A stretch of DNA of 64,000 nucleotides from Fistularia commersonii (lineage: Eukaryota; Chordata; Actinopteri; Syngnathiformes; Fistulariidae), in contig JBBMNZ010000013.1 in NCBI GenBank assembly GCA_037954325.1, positions 4,541,501-4,605,500 on the forward strand, written 5' to 3'. The position numbers were made by a program, and so were the translations under genes. This document shows, one piece after another, positions 11,081 through 23,681 of this stretch. Numbering within the stretch: position 1 is the stretch's first letter; every line of letters starts with the position of its first letter. The notes under the pieces are model-generated. The model worked only from the letters and a program-made list of their open reading frames with translations, was not told the DNA's origin and did not search any database.

Positions 11081-14000
11081 ATGCCGGGCTTCAGCAGTGG
11101 AGGAGTTGGGGGAGGAGTGGGTGGCCCTGCTTCTGCCCCTCCCCGTCCATTTAGACCCAGCCGATATGTTCCAGTCTCTGCAGCCACAACTTTCCTTGTT
11201 GGATCCACTACCCTCTTCTTCTGCTTCACGTAAGTATCTCCTCTCTTGTAACCGTATACACTGATTTAGGACAGTAATGGGTTGACATGTACACAAGGGC
11301 AATTCTCAGTTATATGCAGAACTAACTGAGATTTAAATATTTGAACGTTAATATACTCATTTCCCATTGTTTTTCAAATGCTCTCATTTGAGTTTATATT
11401 GGAATCAAAGAAATAATTAGCTTTTGAAGAGTTGGAAATGCTGTTCTTGATGTCACAGGAAGAGCAATATCAGACTTGAGCAGATCATTTATAGAATATT
11501 AAACCATCATTACTGGGACGTGTCAGCCTTTCTTGCCTTGAGATCCGGACAAACAACAGGTTTTGACTTTACTGCATTTTTTTATCATTCAAAAGCCATA
11601 GGAATAAACAAGATTTAATGTATTGCCTTAAAAGACATACCCATACTCCACAATGACCAAGCTAAAAAAAATTTGGACTGCTTTGAATATGCACAAAATG
11701 AAAGTCTGAAATATACCTTTTACATATATTACATGTGAGCAATCAGCTTCAGGCCTGAAAGATGGTCCTGCAAGACTGGCACAACTCTTTGTTTTGGCGC
11801 AATTATTCGAGGTCATTTTGGTTGGATTGGACTCTGCAGGACAGATTATTTTTCAGATCTCACCAAAAATACTTTTTTTTTTGTCCAGGTTTTAACTCAG
11901 GCTAGCCTGCTAGTTTTTTCCCTTCTCAGTTTTCTTGAAGTTACACGTGTGTGTGTTAAGCAATACGCATCATTATGTAATCAAACTTTTGGACAAACCT
12001 CATAGCTGAAGGTTGCTCTTATTGTTCTAAATATGTTTTCAGTACCTGTTGCAGAAAAACAGTCCAACAGAACAATCTGTCCGATCAAGTATTTAACTTT
12101 TGGGGGTGACATGGGTCCATGTTCATCCCATGCTTCCCTCCTTGGATCCTATTTGGAACTGTGACCAAGTAAATCACTTTTCATCACATTAGACCAGCAC
12201 ATTTTGTACCTCATGATTCGTGAGTCATTCAGGAACCGTTGGAAAACTCCCAGTCGTCAGTCAAGCACCCTTTAGTGGGGACTTGTGTCTGCCTGCCAAC
12301 ACAGATTGCTGCAGTGCTGCACTGATAGTTGTCCTACAAAATATATCAGTCTCCTCAGCGGAACTCATTCATTGTATCTATCGTCTCTTATCTTGATGCA
12401 ATCCGGCCTGGCAACTTTTCTGGTAGTTCTGGTTAGTGTCATGTCTTACTTTGATTCTCTATACACTGTCAGTGGTGAGAGCTTATATTTTGTTCATGGG
12501 TACTTCTGATTATGCCAAATTAGTTCATTGAGTTATTCTGTAAGAGGACTAAATAAGATTGTTGAAGCACTTTTGGGACTAGTTACGAGTGTAGTATGCA
12601 CCACAGCGCGAATCACATATTCATAACAATGAGTCTGACTTTTTAAATGTCATATTTCAGTATTTATACTTTTTAATAAGTTATAAAAAAAACTTTTATG
12701 GAGATTTCAGTGTGGAGTGTTTTGTACAGATTGAAAAGATGAATCTGAAAGGAAACAAAATGAAAAATTTAAACTATGTACTGTAATTCAAACCGTTCCT
12801 CGCAGTGACACCTGTAATATCTTGACAGCAACAGCCTTCTATTTCCATTTAGTGTAGAGTTCAGGCTATTAGGTAGTCATTTTGCTCACTCAAGGGAAAA
12901 CCTGTTGATCTGTGAATCTTAGTGCATGGATATCAATTCTTAAAAGGCAATGCAAAACTACACATTGTGTGGCTATTCCATCACTTGTTTCGTCAAATAC
13001 ACAGGGATCCGCAATTAAATACATACACACTTGGAGTGTGGCTGATGCATGTCCCAATTGAATTATAGAGACTAAAATGTCGCTGTGCACAGACAGTCAT
13101 GTACAGTTCTGTTGAGGTAAATCCCTTCTTCAATTTCATCCCAGCCACTATGCTGGCCCGGTGCCCTGCATGTTTGGCAACATGACCTTTTGTGAGCAGC
13201 TGTTAATTTGACTGATCCCACAGGACATGTCTTACTGGCCAACACTCAGTGCATCATGAGTTGAGCAGCTCATAGTTCAATCTGATATATTTGAATTAAT
13301 TGCAAATAAATAGTGCCTGCAATTAAATCTGAATGGAATTAATATTCCAAACCTGCTCTGATTTAACATGTGTGAAGAAGTTATGTGGCGCAAATACACA
13401 TTTTTTGCATTTGCAAACTAAATCACTTGTCCATGTCTTCCTGTTTTATTTCCAGTCTTTTGAAAACTGAGTTTTACACTCCAGAAGGGCGTTGAAAAGA
13501 ACTCACAAGTTGAAAGTGATCTGATTGTAATTTTGTTCTCTCCTATTTCTTATTTTTCAGCTGCCCATGGTTGTCAGAGTATTTCTCCTCTTTTATTCCA
13601 ATCTATAATGCAGTGATATTCCTCTTTACCCTGGCCAACTTCTGCATGGCCACTTTCATGGACCCTGGCGTCTTTCCCAGAGGTAAACGCCACATGACGA
13701 TGGCAGTCATTTAGTGTCAGTAAACAAAAATGCTGCGAAGTGATTTGATTAGCCACTACGTTTGCTGAAGAGTCTCGGTGTCTGTCCGTTAACAGCTGAG
13801 GAGGATGAGGATAAAGAGGATGATTTCCGTGCTCCACTCTACAAAACAGTGGAGATCAAGGGCATCCAGGTGCGCATGAAGTGGTGTTCGACATGCCGCT
13901 TTTACCGTCCCCCACGATGCTCGCATTGTTCAGTCTGCGACAACTGTGTGGAGGTACAGACACGCAACACACACATTTTGCCATTTTATGCATGGACTAT

Positions 14001-17000
14001 GTATTTGAAACATATGGTAATCATGAAGTGGTTACGTGTTACCGACCCAATTCCTTGCTGTTTTTTTTTTTTGTATTACATATGTTACAACCAATAGTAG
14101 CATGAAGTTAAAATGGCAAGTGTAAATTCTAGTTTGCATTAACTTTTCTGCTATTTGATGGCTTAACTTCATCTGTATCCAGCTCGAATTTTCATGAGGC
14201 ATGAGAGAGAGATGGCATGGTTTTTAATATGGTTGTGATAGTGTCTCTTACAATTTTCCAGTAATATTCATTACTGGTGTTTTATTTTCTTCTCCCTTTA
14301 TTCTTTCTGTTTCAGGATTTTGACCATCATTGTCCATGGGTGAACAACTGTATTGGTCGTAGGAATTATCGCTACTTCTTCCTCTTCCTGATATCACTCA
14401 CCACACATATCATCAATGTGTTTGGGTTTGGATTGGTTTATGTTTTGCACCACCGCAAGCAATTGGACACACCGCATGCTGCTGTGACGTATCCTTTACA
14501 TGCATAAAAATTATTTTCCTTTGAATTTCTGGACTGTTTTTTCTGTCTATTGTTTTTTTTTTTTTAATCTGTATATTTTTGTGCATTCCTTAACTTCGAC
14601 GTTCCAGTATGGCAGTGATGTGTGTAGCTGGTTTGTTTTTTGTCCCAGTCGCTGGCCTGACTGGGTTCCACATTGTACTGGTGGCCCGGGGCAGGACAAC
14701 AAATGAACAGGTACTTAGATCTGATCAAGATTTGGTGGAAGACACATCAGTCACCGTTCATGGCTAAAACAGACAAAAATGTGCATACAAGTATTTTTGT
14801 CAAATTTTTGAAAACAATTTTATTTTTTTGTATTCACAAAAACAAAAAGCCAAGGCAAGCTCCAACAACAGCTATAGAGTTTGACAAACCCCTGTTAGAT
14901 ATTGTACTATCCATTTGAAAAAGCACAGCAACCAGGCTGAGCGTTAAAATAGCAAGCATTGCCTGTTTGCAATGGTATCAGTATCCTTATGTATGTACTA
15001 CTAAATAAATATGAAGTTGCCGCCTACCCTGCATGATCAAATTTCTCTGATAGGTATACTCAGTATTGCAATTCATATTTTGACAAGAAAATAACATGCC
15101 AGTTTTCTTTGACACTGGTGTTTCAGCCAAAAGCACCCTACGCAGTATGTTAACTTAATGCGGAAGTACACAAAAAGTAACTGTCCATCTTTTAAAAGAC
15201 AAAACTTGTCCTTGTTTTATTATTTGTACACAGACTTCATGCATTTGGATCCTATTTTTTTAAAACAAAAACTCTGCCAATTGTATTATTTCAGCTAAGA
15301 CCAGTTTTTCTGCGCTGTTTTATAAGTGTCTGTATGTGTTAGTCATCCTAGCATGAGGGTTGTGTTTTCTTTTGCCCTGCCAATATAGGTGACAGGAAAG
15401 TTTCGGGGTGGTGTCAACCCTTTCACCAATGGCTGCTTGCGGAATATATCACATGTGCTGTGCAGTTCCCAAGCCCCGAGGTCAGTCTTAACTTTACTTT
15501 TAAACAAGTAACAGATATCCTTTTTTTTTTATTTTTCCTCACATCTGCCTCACTGGATATATAATAAATTAATACATGCTCAGGGTGTATATAATAGCCA
15601 TACAACATAGATTATCAGTTACTGCATAATGTTTTAATTTACGAACAACCTCGATTTGGAATATGTTAGAACATTGTCATTGCTCATGTAATTAAATGGG
15701 ATCCATGATTTACTAATTAAATCTTACATATGGACTGGTAATGTCACAGCACAGCTGTTTCAATTTTGCATCACACCCACTCAGGAGTATAAAAATCAGC
15801 AGTGTTTGTAAGTCTTGATTAATTTTTTTTTCTTTATACGATAACATCTTAATGTGTATTTGTAGAGTAAGTTGTCAACATCAGTTTTCTGTGCTCTAGA
15901 TGTTTGATAAAATAGTATCAGCCAGAATGAAAGGAAAGGTGTACAAAATAGTGGGGAGACCGGAGGAAAAGACAGGACACAGAGCTGGAGGTAGCAGAGA
16001 CGAAAATGTTGAGGTTCTCTTTGGGAGTGATGTGGACGGATTGGATCAGGAATGAGTTCATCAGTGGGATACCACATGTTAGATGTCAGAGAGACCAGAC
16101 TGAGATGTTTCAGACTCTTCTAAAGAGAAGGGATAATGAATATATGAGTAGAAGGATGCTGGGACTGCCAGGCAGACAGCCCTGAGGAAGACCAAAGAGG
16201 ATATTTATGGATGTAGAGGACATGAGGTAAGTTTGTATGAGAGAGGAGGATGGAATTAGATAAAGGCTGCTGATGTGCTGTGGTTACCCCCGAAGGGAAC
16301 ATTTAAAAGGAAAAGAGGCAGCTGCCATGTGTGAATATGTTTTCTGTGTTCTCGAGACCATGCAGAAGTATTCTTCAGGAAATAATGCCCTTTTCAAGGC
16401 AGTGTCACCCGAGGGGTTGAAAGTCAAACACACTCAGCAATATTTTGTCCTAATTTTTATTTATTCTACTTTGTTCATGAGCTGTTGGTCTAGTTGCCCA
16501 TGCAATTCTGGACGAACTAGAATGATCTTAAGATATCACCCACAGCAACCAGGGCTCTTAACATGTGGCTGTTTAGGTCAATTGTTTTGAAAGAAATTTG
16601 AAAAGTATTTTGCAGGCAAATTGTGAATATTTACAAATTGTGAAGATGAAAAAATGAACTGTATCATCTTTCTACTATATTTCCTTGCATTATATATATA
16701 TAAAGACTTCAAGCAAATAATCACATGCTATTATACTTGCATTTCATATAAACTCCTACATCTTTTAGGTTGCATCTGTATTATTAATGTATATGTATGT
16801 CCTTCCTTCAGATACATGGGTCGCTGGCGGAAGCCTCAGGCAGTAGAGATACAGCCCCCATTTGTTAGGCCTTCCCTCACTGAGGCCCAGCTAGAAGCCA
16901 AGGTCTTGGACAATGGCATCCAGAATGATCGACACAGTACTAGGGTATGTTGAATGAACTACTACAGAGGAAAAAAAAAATCTACCTTTTGAAAACTGAA

Positions 17001-20000
17001 AAACATTTTATTTGTATTATGTACAGGGCAACGATAAAATTATTGCTGTTATTATTATTGTTGTTGTTAGTGAGCCTATTCGTAATGGACTGTTTTGCTA
17101 GTTTGGAGACCCCTTCCATTAGGATTAACATGTATGCTGATTATTTTGGCCGTGGCCTCAGCTATCGACAGTGAGTGCTTCTGTGTGACCTCTTGCCTCT
17201 TTCACACAGTTACGTTGAGTTAGGAATCTCAAGTGCAGAGAGATGGGGTAAGAGCACACTTCCCCCTGCTGCTTAACTGTAAGAGAGGTGACACGTCATG
17301 CCTTGTTGCAGAATACCAGAATCCTGTGTGTGTTCCCACTGCACTTGCTTGGTTCAGTGCACACAGCAAAGCCTTGATGGGAGAGAATGTTGTCACTGTA
17401 ATTGTGAGGACACAAAGACGGCAGCTACTCTTTATTATCTTTTTAATTCCCTGGGTGACTAGATAGTCACCTAAAAACACTTCATCCCTGCTATAATGAA
17501 CAGTTGCATACCAGCAGCAATCAAACCACTGCCCATAGACCCAAGCTTCACTGTAATGGCAGATCCTGTGTTGTCAGCCAAACCATTGTTTCGTCTGTCT
17601 GCCATCTTGTTGAGGTGACATAATTTATACACAGAGAAGAGACACAAATATTACCTTGCTGTTGACTTACATTATACAAATACTGTTACTGCTGCAAAAA
17701 AGTGGTTGCTCAGATAAGCTAACTAGTGTCAGGTGTCTCCAACTTAGAAGAGAGTTTTGATGTTCGTTCAGGTAAATATTACTGATTTTCACCCCAAGGT
17801 CCTTTCTTTTCAACTCTCTATGCTCTTTCACTTAAAACAAATTGCTCACTGCTGATATAGCAGTAACTGCTATTCACTATATACTATGCATTTATTAGGT
17901 CCCCTGGACATACACACCAAATGTGAAATGGCTGTGCATTGGGAGCTATAAAATCCTTTGGTGTGATTTAAACCTAGTTTTAGGACATTCTAATACTGGC
18001 TCTTTCTTTTCATGATTCATCTGTGTATCTCTACAGTCTAAGAGCAGTCTTGACCAGATGGAAAGCCAGTCAGCAGATGCAGAGCCTCCACCGCCCCCAA
18101 AACCAGAGCTTCGTTACCCTGGGCTGCCCCGTGCGGACACAGAGGGTGTGACATTCACACATGAACTTGGAGAGACCTGTCGAAAAAACATTGGTCCCAA
18201 ACGTCACCTTTCCTTTTTTTTTCCCCCCAATAGAGAGCAGCTTGTTGACAGAAGCTCCATCGACACAACCAACATACAAGTATCGGCCAGCGTACAACAG
18301 CCCAGGAAGAAACCATACTGCTCTCACACATGCTAGCAAGGTACTTGTGGTTTGAAACAATAAACATGATGATGAAGAAGCACTGATTAGCTGTGAGTGA
18401 CATAGACCGCATATTACTGGAAAAATATTGAATCACAGAGGTAAGCATTAGCAAAAATATCTTCTATAAAGTTTTTTTTTTTTCTTGGTTGTAATTAAAG
18501 GTTTCTTGTAAAACATTCGTTAACTTTTATTTTTCAGAAATGATTCAATGAGAAGCAAGAAGAGAACAAGAGCTTATTGTGTCTGGGATGAAATTCCCCC
18601 TTGCTCTTCCTTGTATATTATTTCTCAGATGATTTGGTAACTGTTATTCGCACCCTCCTCTTATTTCATATGTGCTTAACATCATGCCCCTCTTTTTTTT
18701 GTTCTTACTTTAAATTGATCTATCAGTGGCCATCGGTCAATCAGTAAGTCTAAGCTAGTCTCATTTGTGTGTCTTTCCCTTTTGCTGTCGTTGTGTTTGA
18801 GTGGATCTTTCCTTCCCTTAAAGCTGCATTAAATGTAATGTGTAGTTTATGTATTGAATGTACTTGTATTGCCATTTGTATGTTTTTACACAGTCTTTGA
18901 CATACAGTGGCAGTGCCTGTTATGGAGGTCTTCACAGGTCAAAAAAATGTGTGCAAGAGCCCTAAAAGGCATGGAGATTTTAATTCCCCCCTTGATCCAA
19001 GCAGGACTAGTTTATCATTTGTTTTGACGGAAGACATGAAGGAACCGAGTTTGCCTGAGATACTAAGACCTGTTGGCGTCTCATTTCACAGCTGTGCATG
19101 TATTATCAATTTTAAAAGTAATTACAGTCATTTCCAACCCGGGCCCAGATTTCACATGTGGCGACTTTGGGAAATGGGGATGTGCTGTTAATATGCGAGG
19201 CTTCTGTGCTGGTAAATCTAAAGGTGTTGTTCAAATATACCTACTGAAATCAAGATTATTAGCTTTTTCCAAGATGCCTGGTTTTTATGCTTTTATTTTC
19301 TGCCAAAATCTGGTGAACTACAATCATTTTCCATGACTCTTTTAGTGGTTGAAACAGCACCTAGAACCTACTCAACTCAAAACTATTCATGAATACATTT
19401 TGGCCTTTTTGTTTTTTGTCTTTCACATGAGAGGAAACGTATTTGCTATTTTCCATTACTCCGAGGTGAGTCGGACATCTGACTCTTGCTGAAAAAACAT
19501 TTGGTTAGCTCAGCATATAATGTTTAATTCCCTGGGGACCTGACTAGACCTGGACGGACCCTATAAATGTAAAAAGGTTGAGACTGTGGTTCCACATTTT
19601 GGTTGGGCCCCTGAAGACCTCTAGCCTGTTCAAGTCAGTCATGGTTACCAATCCACTAGTGTGATGATGGAGTAGAACACTGTTCACGCATCCAGTTTTC
19701 TCCCCACCACTCTTTCCTGTAACAACAATTGGGATTATGTGTTTATCTTGCAGCTATTCCTTTTGTAACAAGGTCATTTTTGTCTTTTACTATCCACCAC
19801 CCCTCTGCCCCCCTCTCTTTCGCCCCATCCTCCCTCCCGCTCTTCTCTCCGCAGATGATCCGTGGCGAGAGTCTTGATTCTCCGTCTCCCTCCATCCTCC
19901 TGTCCAGCCGTCAGCCCAGCTATCGTTCGGAGCCAAGCAGCCTGGATGGCGCCACAGTGGTCGGAGGTGTAGGGGTGCGCAGAGGGGGAGGGGAAAGGGG

Positions 20001-21267
20001 CGAGGGCCCCGGAGGCCCACGCGGGACTGCTGGTGGGGTCTCAGGGGGCATGTCAGGTTATTCCCTGACTGGGCGCTCATACACCTCTTATCCATCCTCT
20101 TTGGTTTTATCTACTGGCGGCTCCCGCTCCTCCAGCCTGCGCTCGGCACACACGGCACATAATCCGCTTGCCACGCTCCAATCGGAAGGCACCACAGACA
20201 CTAGCTACAAAAGCCTGGTCAATCAGACGCCTCGGAACGGCAGTCTGTCTTACGACAGCCTGCTGACTCCTTCAGAGAGCCCAGAGTTTGAGTCCGCAGC
20301 CCATGAGCTTTCACCGCAGAAGCCCCATGCCCTGGTGCCCTCGCCAACAGTGGCGACGCCTCCGGTCCGGCCTGAGATAGTGTCACCCGGCACTCCGCTT
20401 CAGGGCTATACGTCACCCTTCCTCTCAGCTCAGATAACTCAGCAGAGAGAGGGTCAGCTTCTCCAGGGCTCTGCCACTTTCTCCTCTCCCCACAGGGCTT
20501 ACCTGCGTGCCGTTAGCCCACCCCCTTCCTATTCTTCTGGGCCCCCAGAGACTCAGAACTTGCTACAACAAAACCAGGACTCTTCTTCCAGAGCCCCCCG
20601 TAATCCTCTGTCACCATCCTCTTCTCCAGGGGCTCGTTCACAAGAGCCCCCGATTTCCCCACCACCTCGTGGCCTCTCCCTTGGCAAGTCCCAGTCCTAC
20701 ACTGGGGAGGCGACACCTCAGCACAAGCCTCGGTCTGCAGGTGGAAGCGCTGTACAAGGAGGTGGAGGAGCCGGCCATCAGGCAGCACAGTGAGTAACGC
20801 GCTGGAATTGTTTGCTTACTACTCTTCCTTCTCCTTTTCCACCTAATCCTCTTCTTCTTTCTCCCTGGACTGTGTCAGCCATCCCCTTCCTACTTGATCT
20901 CTGTGAGTCTTCCTTTTCCTCCTCCGGGCTTCAGTCTTTGCCATGTAGTCTTCAACAGTTGCATGTTTTATTTCATTCAGTACTTATGTTGTGCATTAGT
21001 GTTGAAATGTGAACAGTATATAAACATACACATGGGGCAGCCTTGCTATTTCATTGTCGTTGCTTACAGAGTATAACTAATAATAAAGTGTTTTCCTCCT
21101 TGCTTGTTTCAATATTGAACCATCTTTATCTCCCCCTTCTCTTTCCGATGACTTCCTTCAGATCCTCCTCTCGCACAGTCTTGGCTAATCACTCCACATC
21201 CAAACCTGGGGGCGGGGTGAAGAAGGTAACTGGCGTCGGAGGGACCACTTATGAGATATCGGTTTGA
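11081..21267 (+). CDS. zdhhc5: ZDHHC5, DHHC-type palmitoyltransferase
   Basis: Eleven coding exons: 11081-11229, 13561-13682, 13796-13953, 14316-14488, 14608-14710, 15389-15480, 16812-16944, 18037-18145, 18234-18340, 19855-20789, 21162-21267; 2187 nt, 728 aa (human 715). The enzyme S-acylates membrane proteins at the plasma membrane. Seen: two N-terminal membrane segments (around SRYVPVSAATTFLVGSTTLF and YNAVIFLFTLANF), a Cys-rich domain (CSTCRFYRPPRCSHCSVC), the catalytic DFDHHCPWVNNCIG with Cys149, two further membrane segments, then a long Ser/Pro-rich tail ending TTYEISV, a PDZ-binding end. The N-terminus is about 15 residues longer and Gly/Pro-rich compared with human. Exon 8 donor (gtgtga) is weak; an alternative end a few codons earlier is possible. 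ZDHHC8 is the close paralogue; neighbours clp1, med19 and tmx2 favour ZDHHC5. Confidence 0.95.
15895..16330 (+). mobile_element. Degenerate RTE-like LINE ORF2 3' end in zdhhc5 intron 6
   Basis: Frame-shifted translations give ARMKGKVYKIVGR, then KMLRFSLGVMWTDWIRNEFI and, near 16255-16310, CGYPRREHLKGKE. These match the C-terminal region after the reverse transcriptase in fish RTE-like non-LTR elements (pattern MRMLRxxxGVTxxDRIRNE ... GRPKRRFMD ... RCGDP). Multiple frameshifts make it a dead, 5'-truncated fossil. Same orientation as the host gene. Confidence 0.7.
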
Positions 21268-22730
21268 GTGACAGGCATCCTTCATTGTTTCCTCACATGG
21301 AGGGGGAAAAGTCACCGGGACAACTTCCACTTGTCTCTTCGCTGAGCTGGATATTATTCACGACTGCAGGCTCCTGAAATATCACTGTTTCTGCTGCCAC
21401 AGACAAAGCGAGCAGAACTGCCTGGTACTTAATTTGTCATCGCAACATCGTTGGCCTTTCTTTTCTGCCAACTTTTTGGAATTCAGCAAAGAGCATCTTG
21501 GGACACTGGTTCATTTTTGACAGGATCAATTTGTCTCCATTTAGCTACTTTGTCAGCCATAGACTGTTGGGGCCGTATCATCACGCCTGCCCTGGGTACA
21601 GATACATGGACAGAACACGCACAGCTATTTGGTGATGCTGTTTTAATTTGGTACATTAGAACAAGGTATATTGCAGACAGTGTCTGGCGGGGGAAAAGGA
21701 TTTCTTTTCTCCAGAGCAGATAAGATTGAAAAGAAAAGGTTTAGAACTGTTTACTAACTGAAAACTGTCACTGTCTTCTTTCCCACTGTTTAAATGGACC
21801 ACCACACCTGTTGCGCAACAAGTGTCATCAAGGGAAGAATCCAACCTATAAAACACAGTATCCTTTTAGTTTTATAAATTCTTGTTTTTAAATATTGTTT
21901 TATATAATTGTGTAAAATCTTACAGGTTATTATCTGATTGTCAGGTATTGGAAATGACTTTTGATGCCAATGGTGGCAGATGTACAGTGTTTGACACCCC
22001 CCCCACCCACCCCATATTCAGCGTTTCAGATCTGTTGCCTGTTTTATAATTAGTGGTTGCATCGGCCTCTCGTGAGCTCATGCTAAGTTTTTGTTATCCA
22101 AAGAAAAAGAAAAAAAAAAAAACGCAATCCTTTGGTCGACTGCTAAAGCGGCAAGTAATTGAGCTTGATTTTTGAAAGCCACAAAGAAATTCTGAAACGT
22201 GACTGCAGCACAAGTATCTTTCTGGAATGTACGCTTGTAATGTCATTGCTAGAGACATTATACAAAATCAGTTTGTAGCTTTAAAATTGTGTCTTCTTGG
22301 TGTTCATTTCTGTCTTTCCTGTGATGTTTAGTCTGTTGGGTCAATCAAGTAGAACCGTGTACCTTTAACAGATGTCCTACCAAATAGGGGCTGCGAGGGA
22401 TGGGCTTATTTATTTCACCAGGCAAAATGACTTTGTATTTCTGGACAATATTTCAAACCAGTCTCTGTTTTTTGATTCTGTTTTTGAGGTATATTACTTT
22501 TTATAAGAAAAATGGCTAACAGTGAAATTTCCTCTGTAGGGACTGGTTTGCAATAGATTGTGTTTTGTTGTTTTTTTTTTTTTGTGTGTTTTTTTTTTTT
22601 TTTTGTAAGATCACTTACGATGAAGCAAGTGCATTTTTCATTTTCCTATTTTTTAGTTTTGTGATAATCATGTTTAGCAGATTAATAATTTGATTGACAC
22701 AGTAAATTAAATCTTCCTTTAAGGTACAGC
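21268..22730 (+). other. zdhhc5: zdhhc5 3' UTR
   Basis: Non-coding sequence downstream of the stop at 21265-21267, with long T runs at 22570-22606. ATTAAA at 22706-22711 is a possible variant poly(A) signal; no canonical one is seen before the convergent tmx2 gene. 22731-23360 is the convergent gap and shows nothing recognisable. Confidence 0.45.
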
Positions 22731-23681
22731 TATTTTTTTACAGCCGTGTTAAGATACTTAGATAAAGGGAGTGTATGCGAGTTGTTGGGCATTCAAGTTA
22801 GGTTCAAAATGTCATTTTTTTTTCTCCTGTCAAGGACCATAATGGTGGTGTTAAAGTAAGTTTGCTGAATGTAGCGTGTCTTTGGGGGAAAGTACAAGCT
22901 CGAAACACACAAGCATAATTTTTCAGCCCAAATGACAGTTACAAGTTTTCCACTCTGCCAGGCCGCATCTTTGGTGTGCATGTGATTTTCGTTTCTGCAG
23001 AATGTTTCATTGGTGTGCATACTTGTGAGAAGTCAAATTCTGACCCGGATCATGCGTGAGTGGTTACACTTTAGGAAGCATCATTAACGGCACTAGCAGC
23101 TGTCTGAATGGAGAACTTAAGTTACTTACTTCCTGCCCCGGCCAAGGAAAGTGGCCATTGAACTATTTGAAATGATGCAAGTACCGGTATATTAAGAATT
23201 CAGTGTGACGACAAATATTGCCGGCTGTGATGAATGGAACATGTTTCACAAAAATCTGTAACAAGTAATAGACATTTCCAAAATGGCCTTAAAGAACTTT
23301 TGAAAAGATGTCTTCTCAGAATTAAAAAAAAGGGTCAAATGAATGAGAAATTCATTGCGTTGTGAATCGAAACGGTGCACATTTCTTTATTTTACTTTGC
23401 AGTGACATCAGAAATCAATTCGTCTACACAAGTTGCAAAACTGTAACAAAGTTTACATTCAATGGATTTGACCTGTATCAAGAATGTCATTCCTGATTTC
23501 TTGAACAGTCGCATTCAAAATGTTTCACTCCTCCAAGCCAGACCAGGCCCCCTTTTCTGTCTGAGCACGGGGGTGGCTTCTTGTTGTTATTCAGGCTCTT
23601 TCTGCATTATGGATTTCACTCTGATACTTTTAACAGAAAGGAAAGTGATGTCGCAGCTCACTTGAGCCATACACCTCCATT

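Noticed and set aside
11081..21267. Calling the DHHC gene zdhhc8
   Set aside because: The paralogue shares the core and a similar C-terminus, but the tail words and the clp1/med19/tmx2 neighbours fit zdhhc5.
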